Source of the DNA: Saccharibacillus sp. CPCC 101409
GTDB lineage: Bacteria > Bacillota > Bacilli > Paenibacillales > Paenibacillaceae
Assembly (NCBI RefSeq): GCF_030518235.1
Contig: NZ_JAULSA010000001.1
Span: 310,001 to 374,000, forward strand
DNA length: 64,000 nucleotides
Direction: 5' to 3'
Shown here: positions 52,499 to 61,658 of the stretch, piece by piece
Layout: each line of letters starts with the position of its first letter
How positions within the stretch are numbered: the stretch's first letter is position 1
Notes under the pieces: model-generated
Seen by the model: only the letters and a program-made list of their open reading frames with translations
Database searches by the model: none
What the model was told of the DNA's origin: nothing
Program-made: the position numbers and the translations under genes

Positions 52499-53389
52499 AT
52501 GAAGATCAAGAAAATAAGAGCGGACGCGCAGGCGCTGCTGTTCCTGCTGCCTTTTTTGCTGGTGTACGGCTTGTTTACCGTCTGGCCGATGATCAAAGGC
52601 GTCGAGATGACTTTTTACAAATGGACGCTGATCAAAAAAATGGACTTTATCGGGCTGGATCATTACCGTCAGGTGCTGCGGGATCGGGAAGTATGGGAAG
52701 CTTTGTGGCACTCGGCTATTTTTGTCGTACTGACGACGCCGACCATGGTCGCGCTGTCTATCTCGCTGGCGCTGATCGCCAATCGCAAATCGCTGCTTCA
52801 GAAGTTCTATCGCAGCCTCTTTTTTATTCCCAGCGTTCTGTCCGTGGCGGTCGCTTCCTATCTGGGCCTGTTCGTGTTCCAGCCGTATACCGGTCTCGTG
52901 AATTCGATCCTGCATCTGGTCCGGCTTCTGCCCGAAGGCGCGGAAATCTTCTGGCTGACCGAGAAAAGTCTGGCATGGATCGTGATTACTCTCGTAACGC
53001 TGTGGTGGACGGTCGGTTTTAACTTTATTTTGCATCTGTCGGCGATCCAGGAGATCCCGGACGAGATTTACGAAGCGGCGCGCCTGGACGGCGCGAGCGA
53101 CAACCAGATTTTCTGGAAAATCACGCTTCCGTACCTGGCCCCGATCACCCGGATCATCACCATGCTGCAAATTATCGCTTCGTTCAAGGTCTTTATGCAG
53201 ATCTATATCATTACCGGCGGCGGGCCGCTGGATCAGACCCGGCCGATTATCCAGTTGATCTACGAGACGGGCTTCCGGAAAAACGATCTGGGTTATGCGG
53301 CGACGATGTCGTATCTGCTGTTCGTGATCCTGCTCGTCCTTTCGGCGCTGCAATATTGGATGAATAATCGGAAAGGAGCGGGAATGTGA
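52499..53389 (+). CDS. ABC sugar permease, UgpA/LacF type
   Basis: 296 aa, six membrane segments and the EAA loop 'EIPDEIYEAARLDGASDNQIFWKITLPYLAPITRI'. N-terminal 'ALLFLLPFLLVYGLFTVWPMIKGVEMTFYKW' is typical of the first CUT1 permease. ATG 52499 has GAAGGTGG nearby; the frame from 52466 adds 11 residues with no support. Its stop overlaps the next gene by 4 bp, coupling the two permeases. Confidence 0.93.
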   Translation: MKIKKIRADAQALLFLLPFLLVYGLFTVWPMIKGVEMTFYKWTLIKKMDFIGLDHYRQVLRDREVWEALWHSAIFVVLTTPTMVALSISLALIANRKSLLQKFYRSLFFIPSVLSVAVASYLGLFVFQPYTGLVNSILHLVRLLPEGAEIFWLTEKSLAWIVITLVTLWWTVGFNFILHLSAIQEIPDEIYEAARLDGASDNQIFWKITLPYLAPITRIITMLQIIASFKVFMQIYIITGGGPLDQTRPIIQLIYETGFRKNDLGYAATMSYLLFVILLVLSALQYWMNNRKGAGM

Positions 53390-54195
53390 TGAAATGGCTG
53401 TATCGGATCGTTGCGTTGTTGATGTCTTTTCTGTTCGCGGCGCCGCTGGTCTGGATGCTGGTGGTCTCGGTCAAGGAAGAAGGGATGAAAGTCATTACCG
53501 TCCTGGACTGGTTCAAGCCTCCGTATTCGCTGGCCGTCTACAAAGAAGTGCTGACCGGAACGAAGCTGGTCGCCTGGATCGGCAACAGCCTGCTGGTGGC
53601 CGTGCTGGTTATGGTGCTGACCGTGGCGGTGGCGGCCCTGGCCGGCTTCGCGCTGTCGAAGATTCCGTTCCGGTATCGCACGCTTACTTTCTTCGTTGTG
53701 CTGTCCGGCCTGCTGATTCCCGGAGAAGCGACGATTATTCCGCTGTACCAGGTGGCGAAGGAAATGGGACTGCTGAACTCCTACCAGGGTTTGATTATTC
53801 CCGCGCTTGCGTCTCCTGTTGCGGTGATTGTGCTGAAAAGTTTTTTTGACGGAATCCCGAACGATCTGCTGGAAAGCGTCCAGATCGACGGCGGGGGAAC
53901 GTGGCGGATTTTTAGCCGGATCATGCTGCCGCTTACGCGTCCGGCGATGGCTTCGATGGCGATCCTGACGTTTATCGGCTCGTGGAACAACTTTCTGTGG
54001 CCGTTTCTTTCGATCACGGACGACAATTTGTTTACGCTGCCGATGGGCATCCCCACGCTGATGAGCCAGTATTCGGAAGATTACGTCAAACCGATGGTGA
54101 TCAACGCCGTGGCTTCGATCCCGGTTATTATTTTGTTTGTGGCGTTCGAACGGCAGATCGTCAAAGGGATCAGCATGTCGGGCATCAAAGGCTGA
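53386..54195 (+). CDS. ABC sugar permease, UgpE/LacG type
   Basis: 269 aa, six membrane segments; EAA loop 'GIPNDLLESVQIDGGGTWRIFSRIMLPLTRPAM'. It pairs with the UgpA-type permease. A start at GTG 53386 or ATG 53389 is possible; AAGGAG is 7 nt from the GTG. No ATPase gene is in the operon, so an MsmX-like ATPase encoded elsewhere is the likely energiser, as is common for CUT1 systems in Firmicutes. Confidence 0.93.
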   Translation: MMKWLYRIVALLMSFLFAAPLVWMLVVSVKEEGMKVITVLDWFKPPYSLAVYKEVLTGTKLVAWIGNSLLVAVLVMVLTVAVAALAGFALSKIPFRYRTLTFFVVLSGLLIPGEATIIPLYQVAKEMGLLNSYQGLIIPALASPVAVIVLKSFFDGIPNDLLESVQIDGGGTWRIFSRIMLPLTRPAMASMAILTFIGSWNNFLWPFLSITDDNLFTLPMGIPTLMSQYSEDYVKPMVINAVASIPVIILFVAFERQIVKGISMSGIKG

Positions 54196-54209
54196 ACGGG
54201 AGGACTGGA

Positions 54210-56684
54210 ATGGGCGGAAAATGGCGAACGGGTATCCTGCTGTCTTTGTTGGCGCTCGGCGCGGCCGGATGCGGCCCCGGCATTCGGGAAACGCCCGAGC
54301 GCGAAGCGCAGATGTATACCAATCCTGTTACTCTGGAAGACGAATGGGGCGATTACGGGCTGGGCGACCCGTTTGTGTTTGCGTACAACGGACAATATTA
54401 TCTGTATGTCAGCACAAGGGATACCGATGCGGGCGTAAAAGTATGGCGCTCGGACAATCTGACGGACTGGTCGTATGAAGGATTGTGTACGGAAGATCCC
54501 GCGACCCTGGGCGCTTATGCGCCTGAAGTCAGGTATTGGAACGGCAAATTCTATATGTACACTTCCCCGGCCGGTCAGGGCCATTACGTGCTGGAGAGCG
54601 ACAGTCCGACAGGACCGTTCGAGGTGGCGACCGGCAACTTCGGACGCACGATCGACGGCACTACTTTCGTGGACGACGACGGCAGATGGTACTTTTATTA
54701 CGCGGGAGACAAAGGGATTCAGGCGGCCGGGATGACCGATCCGCTGACCTTGAAGCAAGAAGAAGTTCAAACCGGGGCTTATATGGGCGGCTGGACCGAA
54801 GGGGCGACGGTATTCAAACGCGGGGACCGCTATTATATGACGTATACCGGCAATCATGTGTTCAGCGCCGGCTACCGGGTGGACGCGGCCGTAAGCGATT
54901 CGCCGCTCGGAACGTTTGGCGGGTTCGCGAACAATCCGCTGCTGCTGCGCACCGAAGGCGCCGAAGCGGGAGCCACTGTAGGCGTCGGCCACAATTCGGT
55001 CGTCCGCGGCCCCGATCTGGATACGCAGTATATGATTTATCACAATCTGGAAGGGCGCGGGATTGTCGGACCGCTGCGCCATATGAATATGGACCGGATC
55101 GTCTGGAACGGGGAGCGATTCAGCGTCTGGGGACCTTTATCGGCTCCACAACCCAAACCCGCTCTGCCGGACTTCGCCGAACGGTTCGCCGACAAGAAAG
55201 CTTTGAAGGAATGGGAGTCCGTCGGAAACGGGACCTGGTCCGCGAGTCCGGACAGCGGTCTGGCTGCGAAGGCGGGCAGCGGAAACTCGGCAGCCGTCCT
55301 GCTGCTGGCCAAACCGCAGACGGAAGCCGATTATACGGCCGAGTTCCATGTCCGGGTCGAAAACGGCGAATCGGCGGGCGCGGTGTTTGCTTACAAGGAC
55401 CCGGACAATTACGCCGTCGCTTTGCTGGACCGGCAGGCGGGGGAAGTCCGGGTCGAGAATCATCGCGGCGGCGGGATCGAAACGGCGAAATCGGCGCCGC
55501 TGCCGGAAAACCTGGATATCGGACAGCTGCAAAATGTACGGCTTGAAGTCGAAGGAGCGGAAGTGGTCGTCTACGTGCAGGAGATGCGTCTTCTTCAATT
55601 GGAGCTTCCGTCGGCCGCGGGAGGCGGCCGAATCGGTTATGCCGCTGTAAACGCCGATGCCCGCTTCGGCTATGCGGCGTTCGGCAACGAAGTGCACGGC
55701 AGCGGCGTGCGGAAAGCTTACGCGCCGCTGCCCGGCGAGATCGATGCCGTTCATTATGCGCAGGCGGAGAATCGGCGCGGCGCTGCGGTCCCGGCGCTGA
55801 AACCGGACGGCGAAGGCGGTTATACGCTCGCGGATCTGGACACGGGCGCGGCGCTCGGCTATCGGGTCAACGTTGCGGAAGACGGCCGCTACAATCTGAG
55901 CCTGCGCCTTTCTCCGGGGAAGAACGGCGCCAAAAGCAGACTGCTGGACGGCCGCAAAGAAATCGCCGTTTTCGAAGCGAAAGCTTCCGGCGGCGAGAGC
56001 GGCGGCTGGCAGACCGTTTCGGTTCACGGAGTCGATCTCGAACGGGGGCTGCATCAATGGAAGCTGGAGATTACGGAAGGTTCGATGGAACTGGACTGGA
56101 TCGAAGCGGGATTGCATACTTCGCCGGAACCGTCTTCGGACGACTTTGAAGACGGAAACGTGTTCGGCTGGACCCGTTACGAAGGCGACTGGTCGGTGAA
56201 GGACGGACAGCTCCGCGCTTCGTCGCTGCAGCCCGGCAAAATATTGTACGGGGACTACGGCTGGACGGATTATTCGGCGGAAGCCGACCTGAGCGTGCCG
56301 GAAGAAGGCGGCCAATCCGGCGTGCTGGTAAGGGCGACCGAACCGGCAAACGGACTGGAGCAGAACCAGAACCGGGACGATTTCCTGCGCGGCTATTCTG
56401 TGTTCCTTCGAGACGGGCGTATTCATCTGGTCAAGCATGATTACAATACGCAGCCGTTGGCGGACGTTCCTTACGAACTGCCGCCGGCGGGCGAATGGGT
56501 GCATATGCGGGTAGCGGTCGAAGGAACCGTGATCGCGGTCTATATGCAAAGCGAAGACGAGCCGGTGCTGACTTTCGACGACCGGAGCGAACAGCCGTGG
56601 CTGCAGGGGAAAGCGGGCTTCAAAACCGCGGGAACCGCCGCGCGATTCGACGACTTCGCGATCGAGCCGACGGCAGCGAACTGA
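54210..56684 (+). CDS. GH43-family lipoprotein glycosidase with CBM6-type modules
   Basis: 824 aa. Lipobox Cys21 (LGAAGC). GH43 propeller (about 35-330): 'YGLGDPFVFAYNGQYYLYVSTRD', 'LGAYAPEVRYWNGKFYMYTSP', 'IDGTTFVDDDGRWYFYY', 'GWTEGATVFKRGDRYYMTYTGNHV' and 'GHNSVVRGPDLD'. A concanavalin-like region (about 335-510), a CBM6-like region (about 510-650) and a second concanavalin-like region (about 655-824) follow. The order is the same as in 58970. It would be attached to the membrane outside the cell and cut arabinose or xylose side chains or chain ends. Shine-Dalgarno GGGAGGA precedes ATG 54210. Confidence 0.88.
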   Translation: MGGKWRTGILLSLLALGAAGCGPGIRETPEREAQMYTNPVTLEDEWGDYGLGDPFVFAYNGQYYLYVSTRDTDAGVKVWRSDNLTDWSYEGLCTEDPATLGAYAPEVRYWNGKFYMYTSPAGQGHYVLESDSPTGPFEVATGNFGRTIDGTTFVDDDGRWYFYYAGDKGIQAAGMTDPLTLKQEEVQTGAYMGGWTEGATVFKRGDRYYMTYTGNHVFSAGYRVDAAVSDSPLGTFGGFANNPLLLRTEGAEAGATVGVGHNSVVRGPDLDTQYMIYHNLEGRGIVGPLRHMNMDRIVWNGERFSVWGPLSAPQPKPALPDFAERFADKKALKEWESVGNGTWSASPDSGLAAKAGSGNSAAVLLLAKPQTEADYTAEFHVRVENGESAGAVFAYKDPDNYAVALLDRQAGEVRVENHRGGGIETAKSAPLPENLDIGQLQNVRLEVEGAEVVVYVQEMRLLQLELPSAAGGGRIGYAAVNADARFGYAAFGNEVHGSGVRKAYAPLPGEIDAVHYAQAENRRGAAVPALKPDGEGGYTLADLDTGAALGYRVNVAEDGRYNLSLRLSPGKNGAKSRLLDGRKEIAVFEAKASGGESGGWQTVSVHGVDLERGLHQWKLEITEGSMELDWIEAGLHTSPEPSSDDFEDGNVFGWTRYEGDWSVKDGQLRASSLQPGKILYGDYGWTDYSAEADLSVPEEGGQSGVLVRATEPANGLEQNQNRDDFLRGYSVFLRDGRIHLVKHDYNTQPLADVPYELPPAGEWVHMRVAVEGTVIAVYMQSEDEPVLTFDDRSEQPWLQGKAGFKTAGTAARFDDFAIEPTAAN

Positions 56685-56749
56685 CGGCAAAGCCCGACGG
56701 AAGCAAATCGCGATGCAAAACCAGGATGAGAAAGGACAAGTGCATACTT

Positions 56750-58507
56750 ATGGCAGTAGGGGCTTACAGAAAAAATTATCCGCGTCCGCAGTTCGTGCGG
56801 GAAGAATGGCTGGATCTGAACGGAGAATGGGATTTTTGTTTCGACGACGGACACCTGGGAGAACGGGAGCGTTGGCATTCGAATTTCCCGGCGGGATTGA
56901 AAATCGAAGTCCCGTTTACTTACGAAACCGCGGCGAGCGGAATCGGCATTCCGGAATTTCATTCCCGGGTATGGTACCGCAGAAAAGTGGCCGTTCCCCG
57001 GCAGCCCGCCGGAAAAAGAACGATTTTGCATTTTCAGGGCGTCGATTACAAAGCGAAATGCTGGGTGAACGGAACGTTCGTCGGCGAGCACGAAGGCGCT
57101 TATGCGGCGTTCTCGTTCGATATTACGCCGTACCTGGCGTACGGCGAAGAAAACGACCTGGTGCTGGAAGTCGAAGACAGCCAAAGTTGTACGCAGCCCC
57201 GGGGCAAACAGCGCTGGGTGGACGACAACTTCGAATGCTTTTACGTGCAAACCACCGGCATCTGGCAGAGCGTATGGCTGGAATACGTACATGAAGTCCG
57301 GATCGATTCGGTAAAAATGACCCCGGATATCGATCGTCATACGATCCGGTTCGACTTTCAGCTGACAGGCGCGGAACGGCGGGAAGGTCTGACGCTGGAC
57401 ACCCGGATTACGCTAAACGGACGGCAGGTGGCGCAGCTCAATTTGTCCGCCGACAGGGCGTGGGTCACGGTCGAAGTCAATGTGTTCCACGAAGCGGGCG
57501 GCCCGTGGAAACAGTCGCTGTGGTCGCCGCAGCATCCGAATTTGTTCGATGTGGAATTTGGGCTGCTGCAAAGCGGGGAAGAGCTGGACCGGGTGTATTC
57601 GTACTTCGGCATGCGCAAGATATCGATCGAAAACGGGCAGATTCTGCTCAATAACGCGCCGCTTTATCAAAAACTGATTCTGGATCAGGGCTATTGGCCC
57701 GACAGTCATCTGACCCCGCCGTCCGAAGAAGCGCTGATCGAAGATATCGACAGTGCATTCGCCCTCGGCTACAACGGCGTGCGCAAGCATATGAAGATCG
57801 AAGACGCGCGGTTTCTGTACTGGTGCGATGTGAAAGGCATGCTGGTCTGGTCGGAAATGGGAGCCGCGTTCGAGTTCAACGATCGGGCGGCGGCTTCTTT
57901 TACCCGGGAATGGCTGGAGATCCTGCCGCAGCAGTACAACCATCCCTGCATCGTGACCTGGGTTCCGTTCAACGAATCCTGGGGAATCTCCACGATCGCC
58001 CGCGACGTCAGACAGCAGCGCTTCACGGAATCGATCTATCATTTGACCAAGGCATTCGACCCTTACCGTCCGGTGATAACGAACGACGGCTGGGAGCATA
58101 CGGTTTCGGATATTCTGACACTGCACGATTATGTGGAGAGCGGAGAAGAATTCCTCGAACGGTATCGGGACAAAGACGCGATCGTCAACAACGAGATTTC
58201 GTTCAATAATTCGAGATACGCTTTTGCGGAAGGCTACCGTTATACGGGGCAGCCGATTATCGTCAGCGAGTTCGGCGGTATCGCGTTCCGGAGCGCAAGC
58301 GGCTGGGGATACGGCAATCAGGTGGGTTCGGAGCAAGACTTCATCGAACGCTTCCGCGGCATCACCCGGGCGATCCGTTCGATTCCTTATCTGGCCGGAT
58401 ACTGCTATACCCAGCTTGCCGACGTGCAGCAGGAAGTAAACGGGCTGCTGACGGAAGACCGCCGGCCCAAGATCCCGGCCGAAGTCGTCCGCGAGATTAA
58501 CGGGTAG
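56750..58507 (+). CDS. GH2-family glycosidase (beta-galactosidase/beta-glucuronidase type)
   Basis: 585 aa. N-terminal jelly roll ('WLDLNGEWDFCFDD...VPFTYETAASGIG'), then an Ig-like domain and a TIM barrel. The acid/base Glu409 is in WVPFNESWG, and the nucleophile Glu507 is in IVSEFGG. There is no signal peptide, so it acts in the cytoplasm on imported oligosaccharides. Length is like that of short GH2 enzymes. Substrate uncertain: beta-galactoside, beta-glucuronide or arabinopyranoside are possible. An in-frame ATG at 56726 lacks a good Shine-Dalgarno; AAAGGA before 56750 is at a long but usable distance. Confidence 0.88.
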   Translation: MAVGAYRKNYPRPQFVREEWLDLNGEWDFCFDDGHLGERERWHSNFPAGLKIEVPFTYETAASGIGIPEFHSRVWYRRKVAVPRQPAGKRTILHFQGVDYKAKCWVNGTFVGEHEGAYAAFSFDITPYLAYGEENDLVLEVEDSQSCTQPRGKQRWVDDNFECFYVQTTGIWQSVWLEYVHEVRIDSVKMTPDIDRHTIRFDFQLTGAERREGLTLDTRITLNGRQVAQLNLSADRAWVTVEVNVFHEAGGPWKQSLWSPQHPNLFDVEFGLLQSGEELDRVYSYFGMRKISIENGQILLNNAPLYQKLILDQGYWPDSHLTPPSEEALIEDIDSAFALGYNGVRKHMKIEDARFLYWCDVKGMLVWSEMGAAFEFNDRAAASFTREWLEILPQQYNHPCIVTWVPFNESWGISTIARDVRQQRFTESIYHLTKAFDPYRPVITNDGWEHTVSDILTLHDYVESGEEFLERYRDKDAIVNNEISFNNSRYAFAEGYRYTGQPIIVSEFGGIAFRSASGWGYGNQVGSEQDFIERFRGITRAIRSIPYLAGYCYTQLADVQQEVNGLLTEDRRPKIPAEVVREING

Positions 58508-58604
58508 CCAACGGACAGCCGCCGAGCGATTCAGGACCGGCAGCCGGCTGCCGTAAACCGCAGGCGTATCGCTTTATAATCCCATCGAAAACAGGTGATC
58601 GAGG

Positions 58605-58868
58605 ATGAAGAAAAAGGGACTTCCGCTGTATCGCGAAATACAGAATCAAATCAGACGGCAGATCGAACTGGGAAACTTCAGACCCGGAGACCGGATTCCG
58701 TCGGAGAAAGAATTGGCCGAGCGGTTTTATGTCAGTTTGATTACCGTCAAGAACGCGCTGGCCGGCCTGGCCGACGAAGGAACGCTGGTCCGGGTGCAGG
58801 GAAAAGGGACTTTTGTCGCCGGCGAGCCGCTGATCCGTTTTTTGGCCGGCGGGGAAATGCGGAAGTAA
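58605..58868 (+). CDS. Stand-alone GntR-type DNA-binding domain
   Basis: 87 aa. It is almost only a GntR winged helix-turn-helix ('PLYREIQNQIRRQIELGNFRPGDRIPSEKELAERFYVSLITVKNALAGLADEGTLVRVQGKGTFVA', about 7-74). A short basic tail (LIRFLAGGEMRK) ends at a true stop and is followed by a terminator. GntR proteins usually continue into a UTRA, FCD or LacI-like effector domain, which is missing here. The Shine-Dalgarno is AGGTGA/GAGG before ATG 58605. It sits at the end of the sugar operon and may recruit a separately coded sensor, such as 48882, or act constitutively. Confidence 0.85.
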   Translation: MKKKGLPLYREIQNQIRRQIELGNFRPGDRIPSEKELAERFYVSLITVKNALAGLADEGTLVRVQGKGTFVAGEPLIRFLAGGEMRK

Positions 58869-58878
58869 TCGTGAAAGT

Positions 58879-58918
58879 AAAAGCAGCCTTTTCCCGCTGA
58901 CGGGTCAAGGCTGCTTTT
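58879..58918. terminator. Bidirectional terminator
   Basis: AAAAGCAGCCTT (58879-58890) pairs with AAGGCTGCTTTT (58907-58918). It lies between the GntR-domain gene and the convergent GH43 gene. Confidence 0.85.
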
Positions 58919-58969
58919 CTTGATGGGCCGAGATGTTCGAACAGCGGGGCAAGGGGGCGTCAACGATTG

Positions 58970-61459
58970 TTACGGACGCACCTGGAACTGATCGAACTGG
59001 CTGTTGTTGTTCATCGCGCGCAGCCCGGCTTTGCCGTGGGTAAACGCGTTGGCGCTGTTATCGTTGTAATCGATCTTGGGAACGTTCATGTCGCCGACGT
59101 AAATCTTGATATTCGTTCCGTTTACGACAACTTTCATATGATGCGTCGTATTCGCCGGCAGCGATACCGGCGTATTGGCGAGCGCCGTGTAGCCGTAGTT
59201 CATTTTGCCGAGATAAACGCCGTCGGGCTTGATAAAAGCGTAATAACCCTGCACATAATCGGGATTGTTGACGCGGTCTTTGCCGTTCGACGGGTTGTTG
59301 ACGCGTACCAGCACGCCCGAATCGCCGGTGGCCGTCAGCTGACGGATATCCGTCTCGACCGTGTAGTCCGCCCAGCGGTCGCTGCCGATCGTCGTCTTGG
59401 CGAAGGAATTGGCGGCGGTGGCGGTATACTGGCCTCCGGTCACCGACCAGTCGCCTTCAAACCGCGTCCAGCCGTTATCGTTGCCGTCGTCGAAGTTATC
59501 GGTCACGGCCGCGACCGGCTCGCTGCGGGTCAGGGTCATGCTGCTGAAATCGAACTCGCCTTCCGCAATTTCGAACCGCAGTTCGTGATTGCCGGCGGTC
59601 AGGTAAATGCCTTTCTTGCTTGTGGTCTGCCAGTTCTCCCAATCGCCGGTGTTCTTCACGCCGACCGCTCCGGTCAGGTCCTGCGTTCCGTCCCATACCC
59701 GGAACTTGGCGTTGGCGAACGTAGTTGCGGCCCGGACGTCCAGATCGTACGTGCCGGACTCCGCGACGTTGACTCTGTATTTCATCCATTCGCCGGTCTG
59801 GTTCCAGCCGACCACGTTCTTGCCTTCGGCCGCCGACAGCCGGATATCCACGTCGCCGGAGCGGTAAGCGCCGCCCGTGTTGCCGCTGCTGAGATCGTGA
59901 TAGGCCGTTCCTTCGGCGCCGCTCACATAATGCACGGCTTCGATCGTTCCGGGCGCCGGTTTATACGCGTTCCAGGCGCTGCTGCCGCCGACTTTGCCGC
60001 TGTAAGCGACGTAGCCGAAGTCGGCATGGGCATCGGACGTCGTGTAGCCGACTTTGCCGCCGCCCAGTCCCTGGATATTCCGGGTCTGTTTGTTCATGCC
60101 GTCGACGTACACGGTGAACGCGGTCCCGGATTTCTCCACCCGGATCTGATGCCATTTCGTATAGTCGAATCCGCTCGGCAGCGAAGCATACTGCCAGCCC
60201 TGGCTTACTCCGCCGACCACATACTGCGTTTCCAGCCGGTTCAAGCTGCGGTTCAGCACGGCCACGCCGTAGTTGGACTCGTTCGTGTACGAAAAGACCG
60301 CGCCGTACAGCGGATTGGCGGTCGTGCCCTGCTTGATCTGCTTGGTGTTGAACTCCGCCGTATAATCCGCAGCCGTCGTACCCGAAGTAACCTGCCGGTA
60401 CCAGGCGGCGCTGCCGATCGTATCCTGCCACATCAGCTCCTGGTTATAGATGCCCCAGGTTCCGCCGCCCACGTTGGTCCACGAGCTTCCGATGGACGTC
60501 CGGTTGAACCGGTCGGAGAAGTCGGGCAGTTCGGGATTGACCTGATTGGAGGTGGTCGGTCCCAGCACCGTCATCCGGTCGCCGTTCCAGACGATCCGGT
60601 CCAGATTGATCTTGCGGCCGGGATAGGTGATGTTTCCGTCGTGCGCGTGGCTGTGGTACACCATGAAATCCGAATCGAGATCGGGACCGCGCACGATGCT
60701 GTTGTGGCCGAGCCCGACGTTGGGACCTTCCGTATTGATCAGCACGGGATTCTGGCCGGAAGCGGGAACGTAATTGGCCGCGGGCGAACTGCTGACCGCG
60801 TAATCGACCCGGTAAGCCGAGTTCCAGACATGGTTGCCGGTGTAGGTCATGAAGTATTTGCCGTTGCGCTTAATCACCGTCGGCCCTTCCGTCCACCCGT
60901 TCATCGACAGTCCGCTTGCGGCCGCCGGTCCGAATTGGGTCGGGCTGCTCATCGGGCGAATCGCGATCTGGTCGGCGCCCGTCGAGTAGAAATACCACTG
61001 GCCGTTGTCGTCGACAAACACGGAACCGTCGATGCCCATGCCCACATTGCCCGTCGCCGGAACGAAAGGTCCCAGCGGGCTGGCGCTTTTCAATACGTAA
61101 TGGCCTTTGCCCGCGGGCGAGGTATACATATAAAAGTTACCGTCCACGTGGTAGAAGACTTCCGGCGCGTACGCGCCTTTGGTGATGGGATCGGTGGTAC
61201 AGAGCCCTTTGTACGTCCAGTTGACCAGATCGGTCGAAGACCAGACTTTGATGCCCTGCTGATCGTCGACGGTACTGACATACAGATAATATGTACCGTT
61301 GAATTTCAGGATATAGGGATCGCCTTCGCCGTAAAAATCGCCGTTCGCCCATTTCCACGAATCGGTTATGTTCAAAGGATTGCTGTAAGCAAACGTCTGG
61401 GCGGCAGGAAGCAGCATCAGCGTCGCAATCCCCGCAAGCAGCATTTTTCGCCATTTCAA
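58970..61459 (-). CDS. Secreted GH43-family glycosidase with CBM6 and concanavalin-like modules
   Basis: 829 aa. Signal peptide (KWRKMLLAGIATLMLLPAAQTFA). GH43 propeller (about 26-325): 'YGEGDPYILKFNGTYYLYVSTVD', 'KGAYAPEVFYHVDGNFYMYTSPAGKG', 'IDGSVFVDDNGQWYFYS', 'GWTEGPTVIKRNGKYFMTYTGNHV' and 'GLGHNSIVRGPDLD'. Concanavalin-like (about 335-495), CBM6-like (about 512-645) and a last concanavalin-like module (about 655-829) follow. It is clearly a relative of 54210. TTG 61459 has GGGAGATGA about 10 nt upstream. Unlike its relative it is not a lipoprotein and so is free outside the cell. Confidence 0.9.
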   Translation of the reverse strand: MKWRKMLLAGIATLMLLPAAQTFAYSNPLNITDSWKWANGDFYGEGDPYILKFNGTYYLYVSTVDDQQGIKVWSSTDLVNWTYKGLCTTDPITKGAYAPEVFYHVDGNFYMYTSPAGKGHYVLKSASPLGPFVPATGNVGMGIDGSVFVDDNGQWYFYSTGADQIAIRPMSSPTQFGPAAASGLSMNGWTEGPTVIKRNGKYFMTYTGNHVWNSAYRVDYAVSSSPAANYVPASGQNPVLINTEGPNVGLGHNSIVRGPDLDSDFMVYHSHAHDGNITYPGRKINLDRIVWNGDRMTVLGPTTSNQVNPELPDFSDRFNRTSIGSSWTNVGGGTWGIYNQELMWQDTIGSAAWYRQVTSGTTAADYTAEFNTKQIKQGTTANPLYGAVFSYTNESNYGVAVLNRSLNRLETQYVVGGVSQGWQYASLPSGFDYTKWHQIRVEKSGTAFTVYVDGMNKQTRNIQGLGGGKVGYTTSDAHADFGYVAYSGKVGGSSAWNAYKPAPGTIEAVHYVSGAEGTAYHDLSSGNTGGAYRSGDVDIRLSAAEGKNVVGWNQTGEWMKYRVNVAESGTYDLDVRAATTFANAKFRVWDGTQDLTGAVGVKNTGDWENWQTTSKKGIYLTAGNHELRFEIAEGEFDFSSMTLTRSEPVAAVTDNFDDGNDNGWTRFEGDWSVTGGQYTATAANSFAKTTIGSDRWADYTVETDIRQLTATGDSGVLVRVNNPSNGKDRVNNPDYVQGYYAFIKPDGVYLGKMNYGYTALANTPVSLPANTTHHMKVVVNGTNIKIYVGDMNVPKIDYNDNSANAFTHGKAGLRAMNNNSQFDQFQVRP

Positions 61460-61535
61460 ACTCGATCATCTCCCATTATTCAAATAAAAACGGCAGTTCC
61501 TATACTTGCTGCGTTTCGCCTCCTTTCCCAAATTT

Positions 61536-61549
61536 GGATAACGCTTTCA
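61536..61549 (-). promoter_or_regulatory. cre-like site upstream of the 58970 GH43 gene
   Basis: On the minus strand TGAAAGCGTTATCC matches the cre consensus except at the last base, about 80 bp before TTG 61459. Confidence 0.5.
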
Positions 61550-61658
61550 TTTATCAACATAACAAAGGAGATCGGCGGATTTCTATACTCAATACAGTAT
61601 AAAACGGGCATTCGGCGCGAACCGGGCAGATCGGGTATAATGAAAAAAACGATTCCCG

